Assembly (NCBI GenBank): GCA_041752395.1 | Contig: JBGSWN010000037.1 | Coordinates: forward strand, 1-62,453 | DNA length: 62,453 bases | From: UBA6168 sp041752395 | Lineage (GTDB): Bacteria; Bacteroidota; Bacteroidia; Chitinophagales; Saprospiraceae | Direction: 5' to 3' | Shown: positions 34,907 through 43,224 of the stretch, one piece after another | Layout: each line of letters starts with the position of its first letter | How positions within the stretch are numbered: the stretch's first letter is position 1 | Program-made: the position numbers and the translations under genes | Notes under the pieces: generated by a model | Databases searched by the model: none | Seen by the model: only the letters and a program-made list of their open reading frames with translations | Told to the model about the DNA's origin: nothing

Positions 34907-36100
34907 ATGCTAAAATCATCTTTAAAATCCATCCTGATTGCGTTCTCAGCTTTATTGATTTTGAGCGCATGTACCCGCCCCGAGAAATTGCTCGAACGTG
35001 GCAATTACGAAGGCGCCCTTTCTGCCAGCATCAAAAAATTGTCTGGCAAGAAAAAGAAAAAAGTCAAGCATGTAAAGGCGCTGGAAGAATCATTCTCTAG
35101 GGCCACCAATGCTGATATGCGGGAAATTGCAGTGCTTCAAAAAGAAAACCGGACTGAAAATTGGGTCAAAATCAACCAAATTCATCGCCGCATCGGTTTG
35201 CGCCAGCAATTGATTGAGCCACTGCTCCCGCTTTACGCCAGCGATGGATACAAAGCTGATTTTAAATTCGTGAAAATTCAAGACCTAGAATTGGAGTCCA
35301 AGCAAAAAGCGGCTGATTTCTGCTATTCCGAAGGGGTCAAGAATTTGGAAGAGGCTGAAAGAGGCGACAAGGTTGCGGCCCGCCTTGCCTACGAAAACTT
35401 TGAAGACATTCAGCGCTACTACAAAAACTACAAGGACGAGTCCAAGCTGATGCAGCGGGCCAGGGAACTTGGAACTGTGAATGTGCTTTTCAAAATCGAA
35501 AATGACAGCCGCACAATTTTGCCAAAGGATTTTGAGCAGGAAATCAAGCGGATCAGTGTCCGTGATTTGGACAGCGACTGGAGAGCCATCCACTTGAACC
35601 CAGCCGGCAAAACCCAGTACGATTACACCGTTGTGATGCGCCTGACCGAAATTGCCGTTTCGCCCGATTTGGTAAATGAACGGGAATACATTGACGACAA
35701 AACCATTGAAGAGGGCTGGGAATATCTGCTCGATAAAAACGGAAATGTTCGAAAAGACAGCGCTGGCAACGACATTAAAATCCCCAAAAAAGTCCTTATC
35801 AAAGCAAGGGTTTTCGAATCCTACCAGCGAAAAGACGCACATGTAGGTGGTCGGTTAGAGTTTTACGATAATATTGACCGGGAGGTGATTCACACGGAAC
35901 CATTAGCGGTGGATGCTATTTTTGAAAACTACGCTGCCCGCTTTGATGGCGACAAACGGGCGCTCACACAAGAGTCGAAGAATAAAATTGGTAATGCACC
36001 CAGGCCTTTCCCAAGCAGCGAGGCGCTGATTTTACAAGCTGCTGATTTATTGAAACCTGTAGTAAAAGATAAAATCGCCCGCAGCCGAATATTAATTTGA
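34907..36100 (+). CDS. Lipoprotein of unknown function
   Basis: A 397-residue exported lipoprotein. The signal peptide (SLKSILIAFSALLILSAC) ends in a lipobox with Cys22, followed by TRPEKLLERGNYEGALSASI, a tetratricopeptide-like opening of helical repeats that runs to about residue 190. The C-terminal half is predicted alpha/beta and begins near GTVNVLFKIENDSRTILPKD. No catalytic motif was recognised. It is followed by a strong terminator shared with the convergent hom gene. A scaffold or assembly function is possible from the TPR-like start, but this is inference. Confidence 0.82.
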   Translation: MLKSSLKSILIAFSALLILSACTRPEKLLERGNYEGALSASIKKLSGKKKKKVKHVKALEESFSRATNADMREIAVLQKENRTENWVKINQIHRRIGLRQQLIEPLLPLYASDGYKADFKFVKIQDLELESKQKAADFCYSEGVKNLEEAERGDKVAARLAYENFEDIQRYYKNYKDESKLMQRARELGTVNVLFKIENDSRTILPKDFEQEIKRISVRDLDSDWRAIHLNPAGKTQYDYTVVMRLTEIAVSPDLVNEREYIDDKTIEEGWEYLLDKNGNVRKDSAGNDIKIPKKVLIKARVFESYQRKDAHVGGRLEFYDNIDREVIHTEPLAVDAIFENYAARFDGDKRALTQESKNKIGNAPRPFPSSEALILQAADLLKPVVKDKIARSRILI

Positions 36101-36111
36101 TTGTAGGGCTT

Positions 36112-36155
36112 GAAAAAAAGGTCGGGCAAAACAATTGTTGTCCGACCTTTTTTTT
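36112..36155. terminator. Bidirectional terminator between lipoprotein gene and hom
   Basis: AAAGGTCGG (36117-36125) pairs with CCGACCTTT (36142-36150) with long A and T runs outside the stem. It ends at the last codon of the convergent hom gene. Confidence 0.9.
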
Positions 36156-37356
36156 ACTTCGCAATTCCTTCCTCCAACATAATCAGTGACACACCGGGCT
36201 GTTTCCACCAATCATTTTCCTTAAGTTTTTTCAACGAAACCATCCCTTTCCTGTAGTGAAACTTCTTCCCGGAATAGTATTCGTGTATTTCTTCAAAAGC
36301 ATCCACCGGCAGCATCTGCCAATCCTGAAAGCTGACATAAACAAACAGCTTCACATCTTCGCAAAGCAGAGAAGGCGCTTGTTTGAGTAGTTTTTTATAC
36401 TCGTATCGGTAATCATACCGCAGTGCTGACAGGTCGGCAAGAATGGCTGAAGCGGTTGGGAAACCGCCTGCACCTTTCCCGTAAAAAAACTGCTCATCGG
36501 CCAGCGCACTCGTCAAAACAACGCCGTTGTATTCCTTCCTGACCGTGTGAAGCAAGTGGGGTGGTTTCACAAATTGCGGCAGCACAAAAGCCGCCACTTC
36601 GCCGTTCGGCTGCTTCATGGCCCTAGCGACCAATTTGATTTGAGCACCTTGTGCAGTAGCTATTTCGCTGTCAATGGAATTGAGTCGGTGAATACCATGG
36701 CAGAGCAGCTTGGACGGATGAGCGACGATGCCGTAGGCATGGGCAAGCAGCAAGCAAAGTTTGTTCAGCGCATCGTGCCCTTCCACATCCAGGGAAGGGT
36801 CGCTCTCCGCAAAACCAAGTGCTTGTGCCTGTTCCAAGGCGGCTTGATAAGTCAACTTCTCTTCAAAGATTTGGGTCAAAATGAAATTCGTGCTGCCATT
36901 GATGATTCCCTCTACGCCATGCAGCAAGTCGTTGTCGTAGTATTCCTCTAAATTTCGGATAACGGGGATACTGGCGCAGCATGCCGATTCGTAGAGTAAT
37001 GGCGTCCCATATTTTTGTTGAAGTTCAATCAATTCGGCTAGGTTTTCGGCCACCATCTTCTTGTTGGCGGTAATGACCGCTTTACCTCGGCGGAGGCTTT
37101 CCCGAACGATTTCAATGGCAGCTGCGGCATCATCCGTCATTTCAACGATGACGTTAATCGCCTCATTCTCAAGCAGTTCCGTCTTATCGGTAGTAAAAAA
37201 TTCAGCTTTAATGTTGCGAGCCTTGCCTGGGTTTTTGATGCAAATCTTAGCGACCTTCGCTTGGAGGGAAGGTGTGTGGTTCAGCACTTCAAAAACTGCA
37301 CTTCCGACTACCCCGTAGCCGAAAAGGCCAATGTTCAGACTTTTTTGATAGGACAT
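36154..37356 (-). CDS. hom: Homoserine dehydrogenase
   Basis: NAD(P)-dependent reduction of aspartate semialdehyde to homoserine, the branch point to methionine and threonine. The 400-residue protein begins with a Rossmann motif (GLFGYGVVGSAVFEVL, Gly13/15/18). The catalytic region is GIINGSTNFILTQIFEEKLT with GFAESDPSLDVEGHDALNKL, including the conserved Glu and Asp residues. The C-terminal 75 residues (LFVYVSFQDWQMLPVDAFEE) occupy the ACT position of longer homologues, but a clear ACT pattern was not recognised. A SAM-I riboswitch and terminator precede it, so expression should fall when S-adenosylmethionine is high. metX/metA are not in the window. Confidence 0.94.
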   Translation of the reverse strand: MSYQKSLNIGLFGYGVVGSAVFEVLNHTPSLQAKVAKICIKNPGKARNIKAEFFTTDKTELLENEAINVIVEMTDDAAAAIEIVRESLRRGKAVITANKKMVAENLAELIELQQKYGTPLLYESACCASIPVIRNLEEYYDNDLLHGVEGIINGSTNFILTQIFEEKLTYQAALEQAQALGFAESDPSLDVEGHDALNKLCLLLAHAYGIVAHPSKLLCHGIHRLNSIDSEIATAQGAQIKLVARAMKQPNGEVAAFVLPQFVKPPHLLHTVRKEYNGVVLTSALADEQFFYGKGAGGFPTASAILADLSALRYDYRYEYKKLLKQAPSLLCEDVKLFVYVSFQDWQMLPVDAFEEIHEYYSGKKFHYRKGMVSLKKLKENDWWKQPGVSLIMLEEGIAK

Positions 37357-37432
37357 TTTGGTAAATTATTTTGATGCATTTGCGTTACTGCACCGAACAT
37401 TTACCAAAAGGGGACTGCGCTTAGGTAACCTG

Positions 37433-37475
37433 CCAAAATGAAAAAGCTCATCTGGCAAGTCACCAGATGAGCTTT
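37433..37475 (-). terminator. Riboswitch-controlled terminator in the hom leader
   Basis: On the minus strand AAAGCTCATCTGG (37475-37463) pairs perfectly with CCAGATGAGCTTT (37455-37443), followed by TTCATTTTGG. It lies between the SAM aptamer and the hom start, 77 bp upstream of the ATG, the standard place for the expression platform. Confidence 0.85.
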
Positions 37476-37522
37476 AATATTTTGAAAAACAGGAATTTTC
37501 AGCGGATTAAACACTCACAGCG

Positions 37523-37639
37523 ACTTATCTGCCCTTGCCATGTTAGCAAGGTTGGAGTTGACACCTTATCCCGATTTAACATCAAAGACAGGTTGTCAAG
37601 GCGTCGTAGGGCCATATCCCTCAGCCTTTCTTGATAAGT
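37523..37639 (-). promoter_or_regulatory. SAM-I (S-box) riboswitch aptamer
   Basis: About 117 nt on the minus strand upstream of hom. It opens with ACTTATCAAGAAAGGCTGAG and closes with AGATAAGT, which pairs with the opening to form P1. Internal S-box blocks are readable in order: GGCTGAGGGATATGGCCCTA, GACGCCTTGACAACCTG, and GGTGTCAACTCCAACC. These match the conserved kink-turn, SAM-binding core and J3/4 segments of the SAM-I class. A promoter lies just upstream and a terminator hairpin downstream, giving a full transcriptional control unit for homoserine/methionine synthesis. Confidence 0.92.
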
Positions 37640-37663
37640 GTTGCGGCTCAATGAACGAAGTTG

Positions 37664-37692
37664 CAAAGATAATTGTCTGCCAACTTTTTCAA
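37664..37692 (-). promoter_or_regulatory. Promoter of the SAM riboswitch-hom transcript
   Basis: On the minus strand TTG (37692-37690), an 18-bp spacer, and TATCTTTG (37671-37664). The predicted start near 37657 lies about 18 nt before the aptamer P1 helix. It begins 15 bp after the stop codon of the upstream kinase gene. Confidence 0.65.
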
Positions 37693-37706
37693 GTGTATTG
37701 GGTGTA

Positions 37707-38717
37707 TTAAATTTCAGTTTCGAGTAAAATTTGCAACAGTTCCTGCTTTAACTGCGCTTTGTCCACCGTCACCACACCGTTCTTTTCCACTACCTGGCCG
37801 CCAGCCAAATTGGCCAACAGCGCAATTTCTTCGCTCGCCAGCCCAGCGCCAAGTGCCAGGGCCGCAATGCTGATTACCGTATCTCCTGCGCCACAGACAT
37901 CGGCAACATTACGTGGCTTTGTGGGGTATATTCTTGCTGTTTGACCGTCATCTAGGAAAATACCAAATTCTGAAAGGGTAATTAAGGTATTGGCACATGC
38001 TAATTTCTCCCGAATAGCTGAAGATGCGGCACTCAGAGCGGGCAAATTTGGCATTACTCGAAATCGAAGTGCATCAGAGACTTCCTTTAAATTTGGTTTG
38101 AAAAGGTCAGCACCTTTGTAATTCCAAAAATTACGGAATTTAGGGTCAACACTGATTGGGATTCCCCGTTTTTTACAAACCTCCATCAAGGCAATGATCA
38201 CTTCCTCCGTTAGTACCCCTTTGTTATAGTCTTGAAGAATCAGGCCAGTGACCTTTTCAGTCTCAAACAGTTCTAGTGCTATTCTCAAAAATTCTTTGGT
38301 TTCATCATGGGAAAGCTGATGGGTGTTTTCCCTATCCATCCGAAGCAATTGCTGGGAACCTGCTATGACCCTGGATTTTACCGTGGAGACCCGAGTGGAG
38401 CTGGTGACTATTCCAACACTTTCGAGTTTATTGCTTTTCAGTTTTTCAAGAAAAACCTGGCCCTCGGCATCTTTCCCAATCACCCCACAGAGAATCGTAC
38501 TTGCTCCAAGTGCCTGTAAATTGAGCGCTACATTCGCTGCTCCGCCAAGCCGGTTTTCTTCCACTTCAATTTCCAAAATAGGCACCGGTGCCTCGGGAGA
38601 GATGCGTTTGGCACTTCCTGAAATATATCGGTCAAGCATCACGTCGCCCACGACCATAATCCGTTGGTTTTCAAAGGAATGGAAAAGTGAATTTGGATTT
38701 ATTCTAGGTTTGGGCAT
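37707..38717 (-). CDS. D-glycero-beta-D-manno-heptose-7-phosphate kinase
   Basis: PfkB-family sugar kinase equivalent to the kinase half of HldE (RfaE domain I), which phosphorylates heptose 7-phosphate for ADP-heptose and lipopolysaccharide core synthesis. The 336-residue protein shows SGSAKRISPEAPVPILEIEV, the glycine motif NRLGGAANVALNLQALGA and the catalytic GAGDTV (276-281, Asp279 as base). The nucleotidyltransferase half of bifunctional HldE is absent and must be encoded elsewhere. A hairpin with a T tract sits 21 bp upstream of the start codon. Confidence 0.88.
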   Translation of the reverse strand: MPKPRINPNSLFHSFENQRIMVVGDVMLDRYISGSAKRISPEAPVPILEIEVEENRLGGAANVALNLQALGASTILCGVIGKDAEGQVFLEKLKSNKLESVGIVTSSTRVSTVKSRVIAGSQQLLRMDRENTHQLSHDETKEFLRIALELFETEKVTGLILQDYNKGVLTEEVIIALMEVCKKRGIPISVDPKFRNFWNYKGADLFKPNLKEVSDALRFRVMPNLPALSAASSAIREKLACANTLITLSEFGIFLDDGQTARIYPTKPRNVADVCGAGDTVISIAALALGAGLASEEIALLANLAGGQVVEKNGVVTVDKAQLKQELLQILLETEI

Positions 38718-38738
38718 GAAAAGGAATTTGATAAAAAC

Positions 38739-38771
38739 AAAAAAGCCGACTTCCAGTGAAGGAAGCCAGCT
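38739..38771 (-). terminator. Intrinsic terminator in the heptose-kinase leader
   Basis: On the minus strand AGCTGGCTTCC (38771-38761) pairs with GGAAGTCGGCT (38754-38744) through two G-U wobbles, followed by six T residues, 21 bp before the kinase ATG. No minus-strand gene lies upstream, so it may be an attenuator or end a small leader transcript. Confidence 0.6.
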
Positions 38772-39145
38772 TATTTAACCCCAAAAAACCAAATCTTGAA
38801 GCAAATCGCTTTGCTTTTATATCTTAAGTTAAATTACTTTCAAATTGAATGGTTCATCTTGTGAACCCTGTGTGGTTGAATGTATCAACGATGCAAAGAA
38901 AAGAACTTTTATCGAACCAATCCAAATTTTTTTCAATCTTTTTTAGAAAAAATGTTGGTACAAGTGTTGAGATATTCGCAAACACCAATATTTACTAGCA
39001 TTCTCACAGTGAAAATATTTTAAATTTATTTCTTCCAGCCAGTGGCATAAAATCAACAGGGCCACTTCGGGCGCTTTTGATGGAATTAATTTCTTAACAT
39101 AGGCTACCTTTACGCGCTAATCTTTAAAACTGTTATCTTCTAAAA
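38772..39145. other. Intergenic region with several small hairpins
   Basis: AT-rich spacer between the divergent kinase and phosphatase genes. It contains the inverted repeats AAGCAAA/TTTGCTT (38799-38816) and GGTTCA/TGAACC (38851-38867). A weak -7-like TACCTTTA on the plus strand (39105-39112) may serve the phosphatase gene. No ORF of interest. Confidence 0.5.
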
Positions 39146-40249
39146 GTGAAATTAATCGTCTTTATCACCATCATTCTCATTGCAGCTGGCTTCTATTGGC
39201 AGGAAGGTCAATCTGTTTCTGGTGTAAAAATGGAGAGCAATCCCAAAAACATCATTCTCATCATTGGCGATGGGACTGGGTTGGCACAAATTTCATCAGG
39301 ATTTTACAATAACAACCTCCATTTCAGCCTTGAAAACTTTCCTGTAATTGGTTTTCAAAAAACCTATTCAGCCAACAACTTGATAACCGATTCGGCAGCC
39401 GCCGCTACGGCAATAGCTAGCGGTGTTAAGACAAACAATTCTGTTTTGGGGCTGGACAAAGATGGTAAGCCAGTAAAGACGATACTTGAGGAGGCTAGTG
39501 AAAACGGATTGGCCACAGGAATGGTCGTAACTTCCTCCATTCAACATGCCACCCCCGGTGGTTTTGTAGCGCACAGGCAAGCCAGAAACCTTTACGAAGA
39601 AATCACCATTGACCTGTTGAATTCAAATATTGACTTTTTCGTAGGTGGCGGCAAGCAATATTTTGACCGCAGGGAAAACGACGACCGTAATTTGATAGAC
39701 TCTTTAAAGAAAAAGGGGTTCAATGTCTATGATTATTTCAATGATAATCTGAACCAGATTTTGCAAGACCCAACCCATAAGTTCGCCTTTTTCACGGCTG
39801 ACAACCAGCCACTACCGGCTTTCCAAGGAAGGGATTACCTACCTCAAGCTTCAAAAATTGCGATGAATTTCCTCCATTTGCGGAGCACCAAAGGCTTTTT
39901 TCTGATGATTGAAGGCTCTCAAATTGATTGGACTTGCCACGCGAACCAAGTCGAACCAATGTACAGCGAGCTGCGTGATTTCGATGAAACCATTAAAAAG
40001 GCGCTTGAATTTGCCAGAAAGGATAAAGAGACTTTAATTATTGTCACTGCCGATCACGAAACAGGCGGACTGGGCTTAAATGGAGGAACTTCAAAAACCC
40101 TAAACCCCAAATTCACCACCAACGGGCACACCGCTACCATGGTTCCGGTTTTTGCCTTTGGGCCTGGGTCAGAACTTTTCCGTGGGATTTATGAAAATAC
40201 AGAAATCTACCATAAAATGCGGGTGGCCTTCGGTTTTTCAGAAAATTGA
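39146..40249 (+). CDS. Alkaline phosphatase
   Basis: Exported phosphomonoesterase of the PhoA family, 367 residues from a GTG start at 39146. The N-terminus MKLIVFITIILIAAGFY is a signal or anchor. The nucleophile Ser83 sits in LITDSAAAATAIASG. Metal-binding regions include NIILIIGDGTG (Asp42), EGSQIDWTCHANQ, VTADHETGGLGLNGG and GHTATMVPVFAFG. It is smaller than E. coli PhoA, as is usual for Bacteroidota members. It sits alone with a following acyl-CoA dehydrogenase 89 bp away. Confidence 0.93.
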   Translation: MKLIVFITIILIAAGFYWQEGQSVSGVKMESNPKNIILIIGDGTGLAQISSGFYNNNLHFSLENFPVIGFQKTYSANNLITDSAAAATAIASGVKTNNSVLGLDKDGKPVKTILEEASENGLATGMVVTSSIQHATPGGFVAHRQARNLYEEITIDLLNSNIDFFVGGGKQYFDRRENDDRNLIDSLKKKGFNVYDYFNDNLNQILQDPTHKFAFFTADNQPLPAFQGRDYLPQASKIAMNFLHLRSTKGFFLMIEGSQIDWTCHANQVEPMYSELRDFDETIKKALEFARKDKETLIIVTADHETGGLGLNGGTSKTLNPKFTTNGHTATMVPVFAFGPGSELFRGIYENTEIYHKMRVAFGFSEN

Positions 40250-40338
40250 AACCAAAAAGCTAAACCGAAAGAAGAAATTTAAGTTAAAAACAACAAGCTT
40301 TAAACCAGCCTAACTAAAATATCACCAAAATTAGAAAA

Positions 40339-41481
40339 ATGACTACTGAATTGATTGATAACCTGACGATGATTGAACAAAGCGCCAAGGATTTTTCAGA
40401 GGCGTACATTCGGCCAAACGTGATGGATTGGGACGAATCCCAATATTTCCCGATGGACATGTTTCACAAAATGGGCGAGTATGGATTCCTTGGGGTGTTG
40501 GTTCCAGAAGCATACGGTGGTGTTGGATTGGGCTACCAAGAATACGTATCCATTATCGTTGAAATTGGAAAAGTCTGCGGTTCCATTGGATTATCTGTGG
40601 CAGCGCACAATTCACTTTGCACCAACCATATTCTCTCCTTCGGAAGCGAAGAACAGAAGCAAAAATACCTGCCCAAACTTGCCAGCGGTGAATGGATTGG
40701 CGCATGGGGCCTCACCGAGCCAAATACGGGCAGCGATGCTGGTCGGATGAAATGCGTTGCACTAAAAGATGGAGACTACTACGTCCTGAACGGCACCAAA
40801 AACTTTATCACTCACGGCAAGTCAGGGCATGTTGCGGTGGTCATCGCACGTACCGGCGAACTATTGGACAGCCACGGAATGACCGCTTTCGTTGTTGAAA
40901 GAGGAACTCCAGGGTTTTCTGGTGGCAAAAAAGAGAACAAACTAGGTATGCGGGCCAGTGAAACGGCTGAGATGGTCTTCGATAATTGCCGACTCCACAA
41001 AAGCCAGATACTTGGCGAAGTTGGAGATGGCTTTATCCAGTCACTCAAAGTATTGGATGGTGGTCGCATCTCTATTGCCGCCGTATCATTAGCTATTGCC
41101 AAAGGCGCTTACGAAGCTGCCGTAAAATACGCTCAAGAAAGGGAACAATTTGGCAAGCCTATCGCCAGTTTTCAAGCTATCAGCTTCAAATTGGCCGATA
41201 TGGCTACAAAAATTGAAGCGGCAGAGTTACTTACTCGACAGGCCGCCGTCTTAAAAAACGCAGGGAAAAAATGCACCAAGGAATCGGCGATGGCCAAGTA
41301 TTATGCTTCGGAAATTGCCTGTCAAGTCGCTAACGAAGCAGTGCAAATCTTTGGAGGCTATGGTTACACGAAGGATTTTCCCGTAGAGAAATTTTACCGG
41401 GATGCTAAATTGTGTACCATCGGTGAAGGGACAAGTGAGATACAGAAGGTGGTGATCGCGAGGGAGTTGTTGAAAACCTGA
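40339..41481 (+). CDS. Acyl-CoA dehydrogenase
   Basis: FAD-dependent dehydrogenase of short- or medium-chain acyl-CoA, 380 residues, the first step of beta-oxidation or branched amino-acid breakdown. Family signatures are present: GAWGLTEPNTGSDAGRMKC, the helical FAD-binding core QFGKPIASFQAISFKLADMA and the C-terminal signature FGGYGYTKDFPVEKFYRDAK. Glu363 in IGEGTSEIQK is the likely catalytic base. Chain-length preference cannot be set from this alone. No other fatty-acid gene is nearby. Confidence 0.94.
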   Translation: MTTELIDNLTMIEQSAKDFSEAYIRPNVMDWDESQYFPMDMFHKMGEYGFLGVLVPEAYGGVGLGYQEYVSIIVEIGKVCGSIGLSVAAHNSLCTNHILSFGSEEQKQKYLPKLASGEWIGAWGLTEPNTGSDAGRMKCVALKDGDYYVLNGTKNFITHGKSGHVAVVIARTGELLDSHGMTAFVVERGTPGFSGGKKENKLGMRASETAEMVFDNCRLHKSQILGEVGDGFIQSLKVLDGGRISIAAVSLAIAKGAYEAAVKYAQEREQFGKPIASFQAISFKLADMATKIEAAELLTRQAAVLKNAGKKCTKESAMAKYYASEIACQVANEAVQIFGGYGYTKDFPVEKFYRDAKLCTIGEGTSEIQKVVIARELLKT

Positions 41482-41529
41482 ATCTAACTGTCATTGTCAA
41501 TTACTTAACGTAAAATTCATCTAAACCCC

Positions 41530-41560
41530 CACCCCAACAGGGGTGAACCACTTACCTTTG
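41530..41560 (+). promoter_or_regulatory. Promoter with palindrome ahead of a T9SS gene
   Basis: TACCTTTG (41553-41560) is a perfect -7 element, but no TTTG is found at the -33 distance. In its place stands the perfect palindrome CACCCC-AACA-GGGGTG (41530-41545), a possible activator site. The predicted leader to the ATG at 41751 would be about 185 nt. Nothing else was seen in 41482-41750. Confidence 0.45.
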
Positions 41561-41750
41561 TAACAAGATACAACACGACTTCAAAGTCTTTTTTTCGTTG
41601 GAAGAAGAGCTAATTTTCAAGCTACTTGCATCATTTTTCAGGTTTACATTTTTCCATCAGCCTTTTGTAATTACCTGACGCTATAATTTATTGATGTTTT
41701 CCTAGTTGGCAAAAACTAACTGGGGAACTTAAACTAACTCAAAATTTGAC

Positions 41751-42944
41751 ATGAAAAAATTATTTACCTTTTTGTTTTGTATCACATTGTCCATGTATTC
41801 ATTTGGACAACTTGCAGGTTGGGATTTCGACCCGCTAACTGGAGGAACTAATAACTTCGGCCCAAGCCCCTACTCTCCTACCACAACCTCTCCTAACATT
41901 ACTGTTGTTGGTTTAACAAGAGGCTCTGGCGTTGGAACAACTGGTTCCGGAGCGGCGAATGCTTGGGGTGGGAATGCCTGGGATGAAGGAACAGACCTAG
42001 CTACAGCAATCGCTGCAGGCAATTTTGCTACTTATCAGCTTACTCCTAATCCAGGATTTACTATGTCCTTATCAAATATTGGGTCTTATAATGTCAGAAG
42101 GTCAGGTACTGGGCCAACTACCGGACAATGGCAATATCAAGTCGGTTCAGGTGCTTTTACCACTATTGGATCCCCAATAACATGGGGTACTGCTACTAAC
42201 TCAGCTGGCAATACACAATCATTGATTGACCTCTCAGGAATACCCAGTTTACAAAACGTTGCACCAGGAACCACCATTACATTTCGAGTAGTAAATTGGG
42301 GCGCAGGTAGTGCGGGTGGCACATGGTACCTTAACGATCCGGCAAGTCCTACTGGTGGTGCGCCTGGTGATGATTTCACGGTAAATGGTGTTGAAGCTCC
42401 ATTGCCTGTGGAGTTAGTCTATGTTGATGCATCTATCAAAAATGAAATTGTCAAGATTAAGTGGGAAACCGCATCTGAAATTGACAACTCTCATTTTGTA
42501 ATAGAAAAAAGCACCGATGGTAGGAACTTCCGTGAAATCGGAACCGTGATGGGAAATGGTACAAGTTACCAGTTGAACAACTACACCTTCACCGATGACG
42601 CACCTGCAAAAGGCATCAACTACTACCGCCTTAAACAAGTAGATTTTGATGGTAGGTTCGAGTATAGTAAGGTAGTATCGGTTCGGTTCGGAAGAGGAGA
42701 AGAACAGATGCTGTTGTACCCTACCCTAGCTGCGGAGGAAATACAACTGCGTTTCCCCAATTCAACTGAGGTAGAAGGCACGATTCAGTTTTTTGACCAA
42801 GTTGGGCATTTGGCAAAAACGCTCGCCTTTGAAAGTGATATTTTTGAATTGCAGATACCTATTTCCGAACTTGCAAGTGGCCACTATTTTGTGAAAATAC
42901 AAAATGGGTTGGTCATTGAGACCTTGCGTTTCACCAAACGATAA
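41751..42944 (+). CDS. T9SS-secreted protein, lectin-like repeats suspected
   Basis: A 397-residue secreted protein. The signal peptide MKKLFTFLFCITLSMYSFG is followed by QLAGWDFDPLTGGTNNFGPS, a Gly/Ser/Thr-rich beta domain to about residue 220 resembling PEP-CTERM/T9SS-associated surface domains. A fibronectin-like segment follows (VELVYVDASIKNEIVKIKWE, TASEIDNSHFVIEKSTDGRN, YYRLKQVDFDGRFEYS). The last 80 residues are a T9SS sorting domain with LLYPTLAAEEIQLRFP in place of the usual YPNP. Function unknown; probably a surface or matrix protein. A strong terminator follows 26 bp after the stop. Confidence 0.8.
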   Translation: MKKLFTFLFCITLSMYSFGQLAGWDFDPLTGGTNNFGPSPYSPTTTSPNITVVGLTRGSGVGTTGSGAANAWGGNAWDEGTDLATAIAAGNFATYQLTPNPGFTMSLSNIGSYNVRRSGTGPTTGQWQYQVGSGAFTTIGSPITWGTATNSAGNTQSLIDLSGIPSLQNVAPGTTITFRVVNWGAGSAGGTWYLNDPASPTGGAPGDDFTVNGVEAPLPVELVYVDASIKNEIVKIKWETASEIDNSHFVIEKSTDGRNFREIGTVMGNGTSYQLNNYTFTDDAPAKGINYYRLKQVDFDGRFEYSKVVSVRFGRGEEQMLLYPTLAAEEIQLRFPNSTEVEGTIQFFDQVGHLAKTLAFESDIFELQIPISELASGHYFVKIQNGLVIETLRFTKR

Positions 42945-42970
42945 TTTTTCCACTACTACCAAAAAACAGG

Positions 42971-43011
42971 AAGGGTCATCTTGAAAAAAAATTCAAGATG
43001 ACCCTTTTTTT
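42971..43011 (+). terminator. Rho-independent terminator
   Basis: A 15-bp perfect stem: AAGGGTCATCTTGAA (42971-42985) with TTCAAGATGACCCTT (42992-43006), followed by TTTTT. It ends the T9SS gene at 41751. Confidence 0.9.
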
Positions 43012-43012
43012 A

Positions 43013-43043
43013 TTTGGTAAACCGCCCGCCGTTTTTACCTTTG
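43013..43043 (+). promoter_or_regulatory. Orphan consensus promoter
   Basis: TTTG (43013-43016), a 19-bp spacer, and TACCTTTG (43036-43043), the best promoter match in the window. It directs rightward transcription from about 43050 into a region with no normal gene, just after a strong terminator. Confidence 0.7.
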
Positions 43044-43049
43044 AGCTTC

Positions 43050-43224
43050 TTCTTTAACCTACCTACAGTTATTTTCCCTTAACATTCTCATTTTCAACCA
43101 GTTGTACTATGGATGCACTACTTCTGTATGCTTTGAAGAGGCCATCCTGAAACCGATTTGCAACCGGCGGCTGCTCCCAAAGCAGTGAACTGCCAACAAG
43201 TTCACGCTCTTTTTTTCTTTTTTT
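43050..43224 (+). ncRNA. Candidate small RNA or leader-peptide transcript
   Basis: The stretch from the consensus promoter (43013-43043) to a terminator hairpin at 43185-43205 forms a unit of about 170 nt. It contains a 13-codon ORF starting at the ATG at 43109 and ending at 43150 (MDALLLYALKRPS), then a small stem (CTGCT...AGCAG) and the terminator. It matches no RNA family recognised here. It could be a 6S-like RNA, an attenuator remnant or a small peptide gene. The boundaries are predicted from the promoter and terminator only. Confidence 0.5.
43185..43224 (+). terminator. Rho-independent terminator of the orphan unit
   Basis: GTGAACT (43185-43191) pairs with AGTTCAC (43199-43205), then GCTCTTTTTTTCTTTTTTT. 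The long T tract runs directly into the MITE-like element. Confidence 0.8.
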
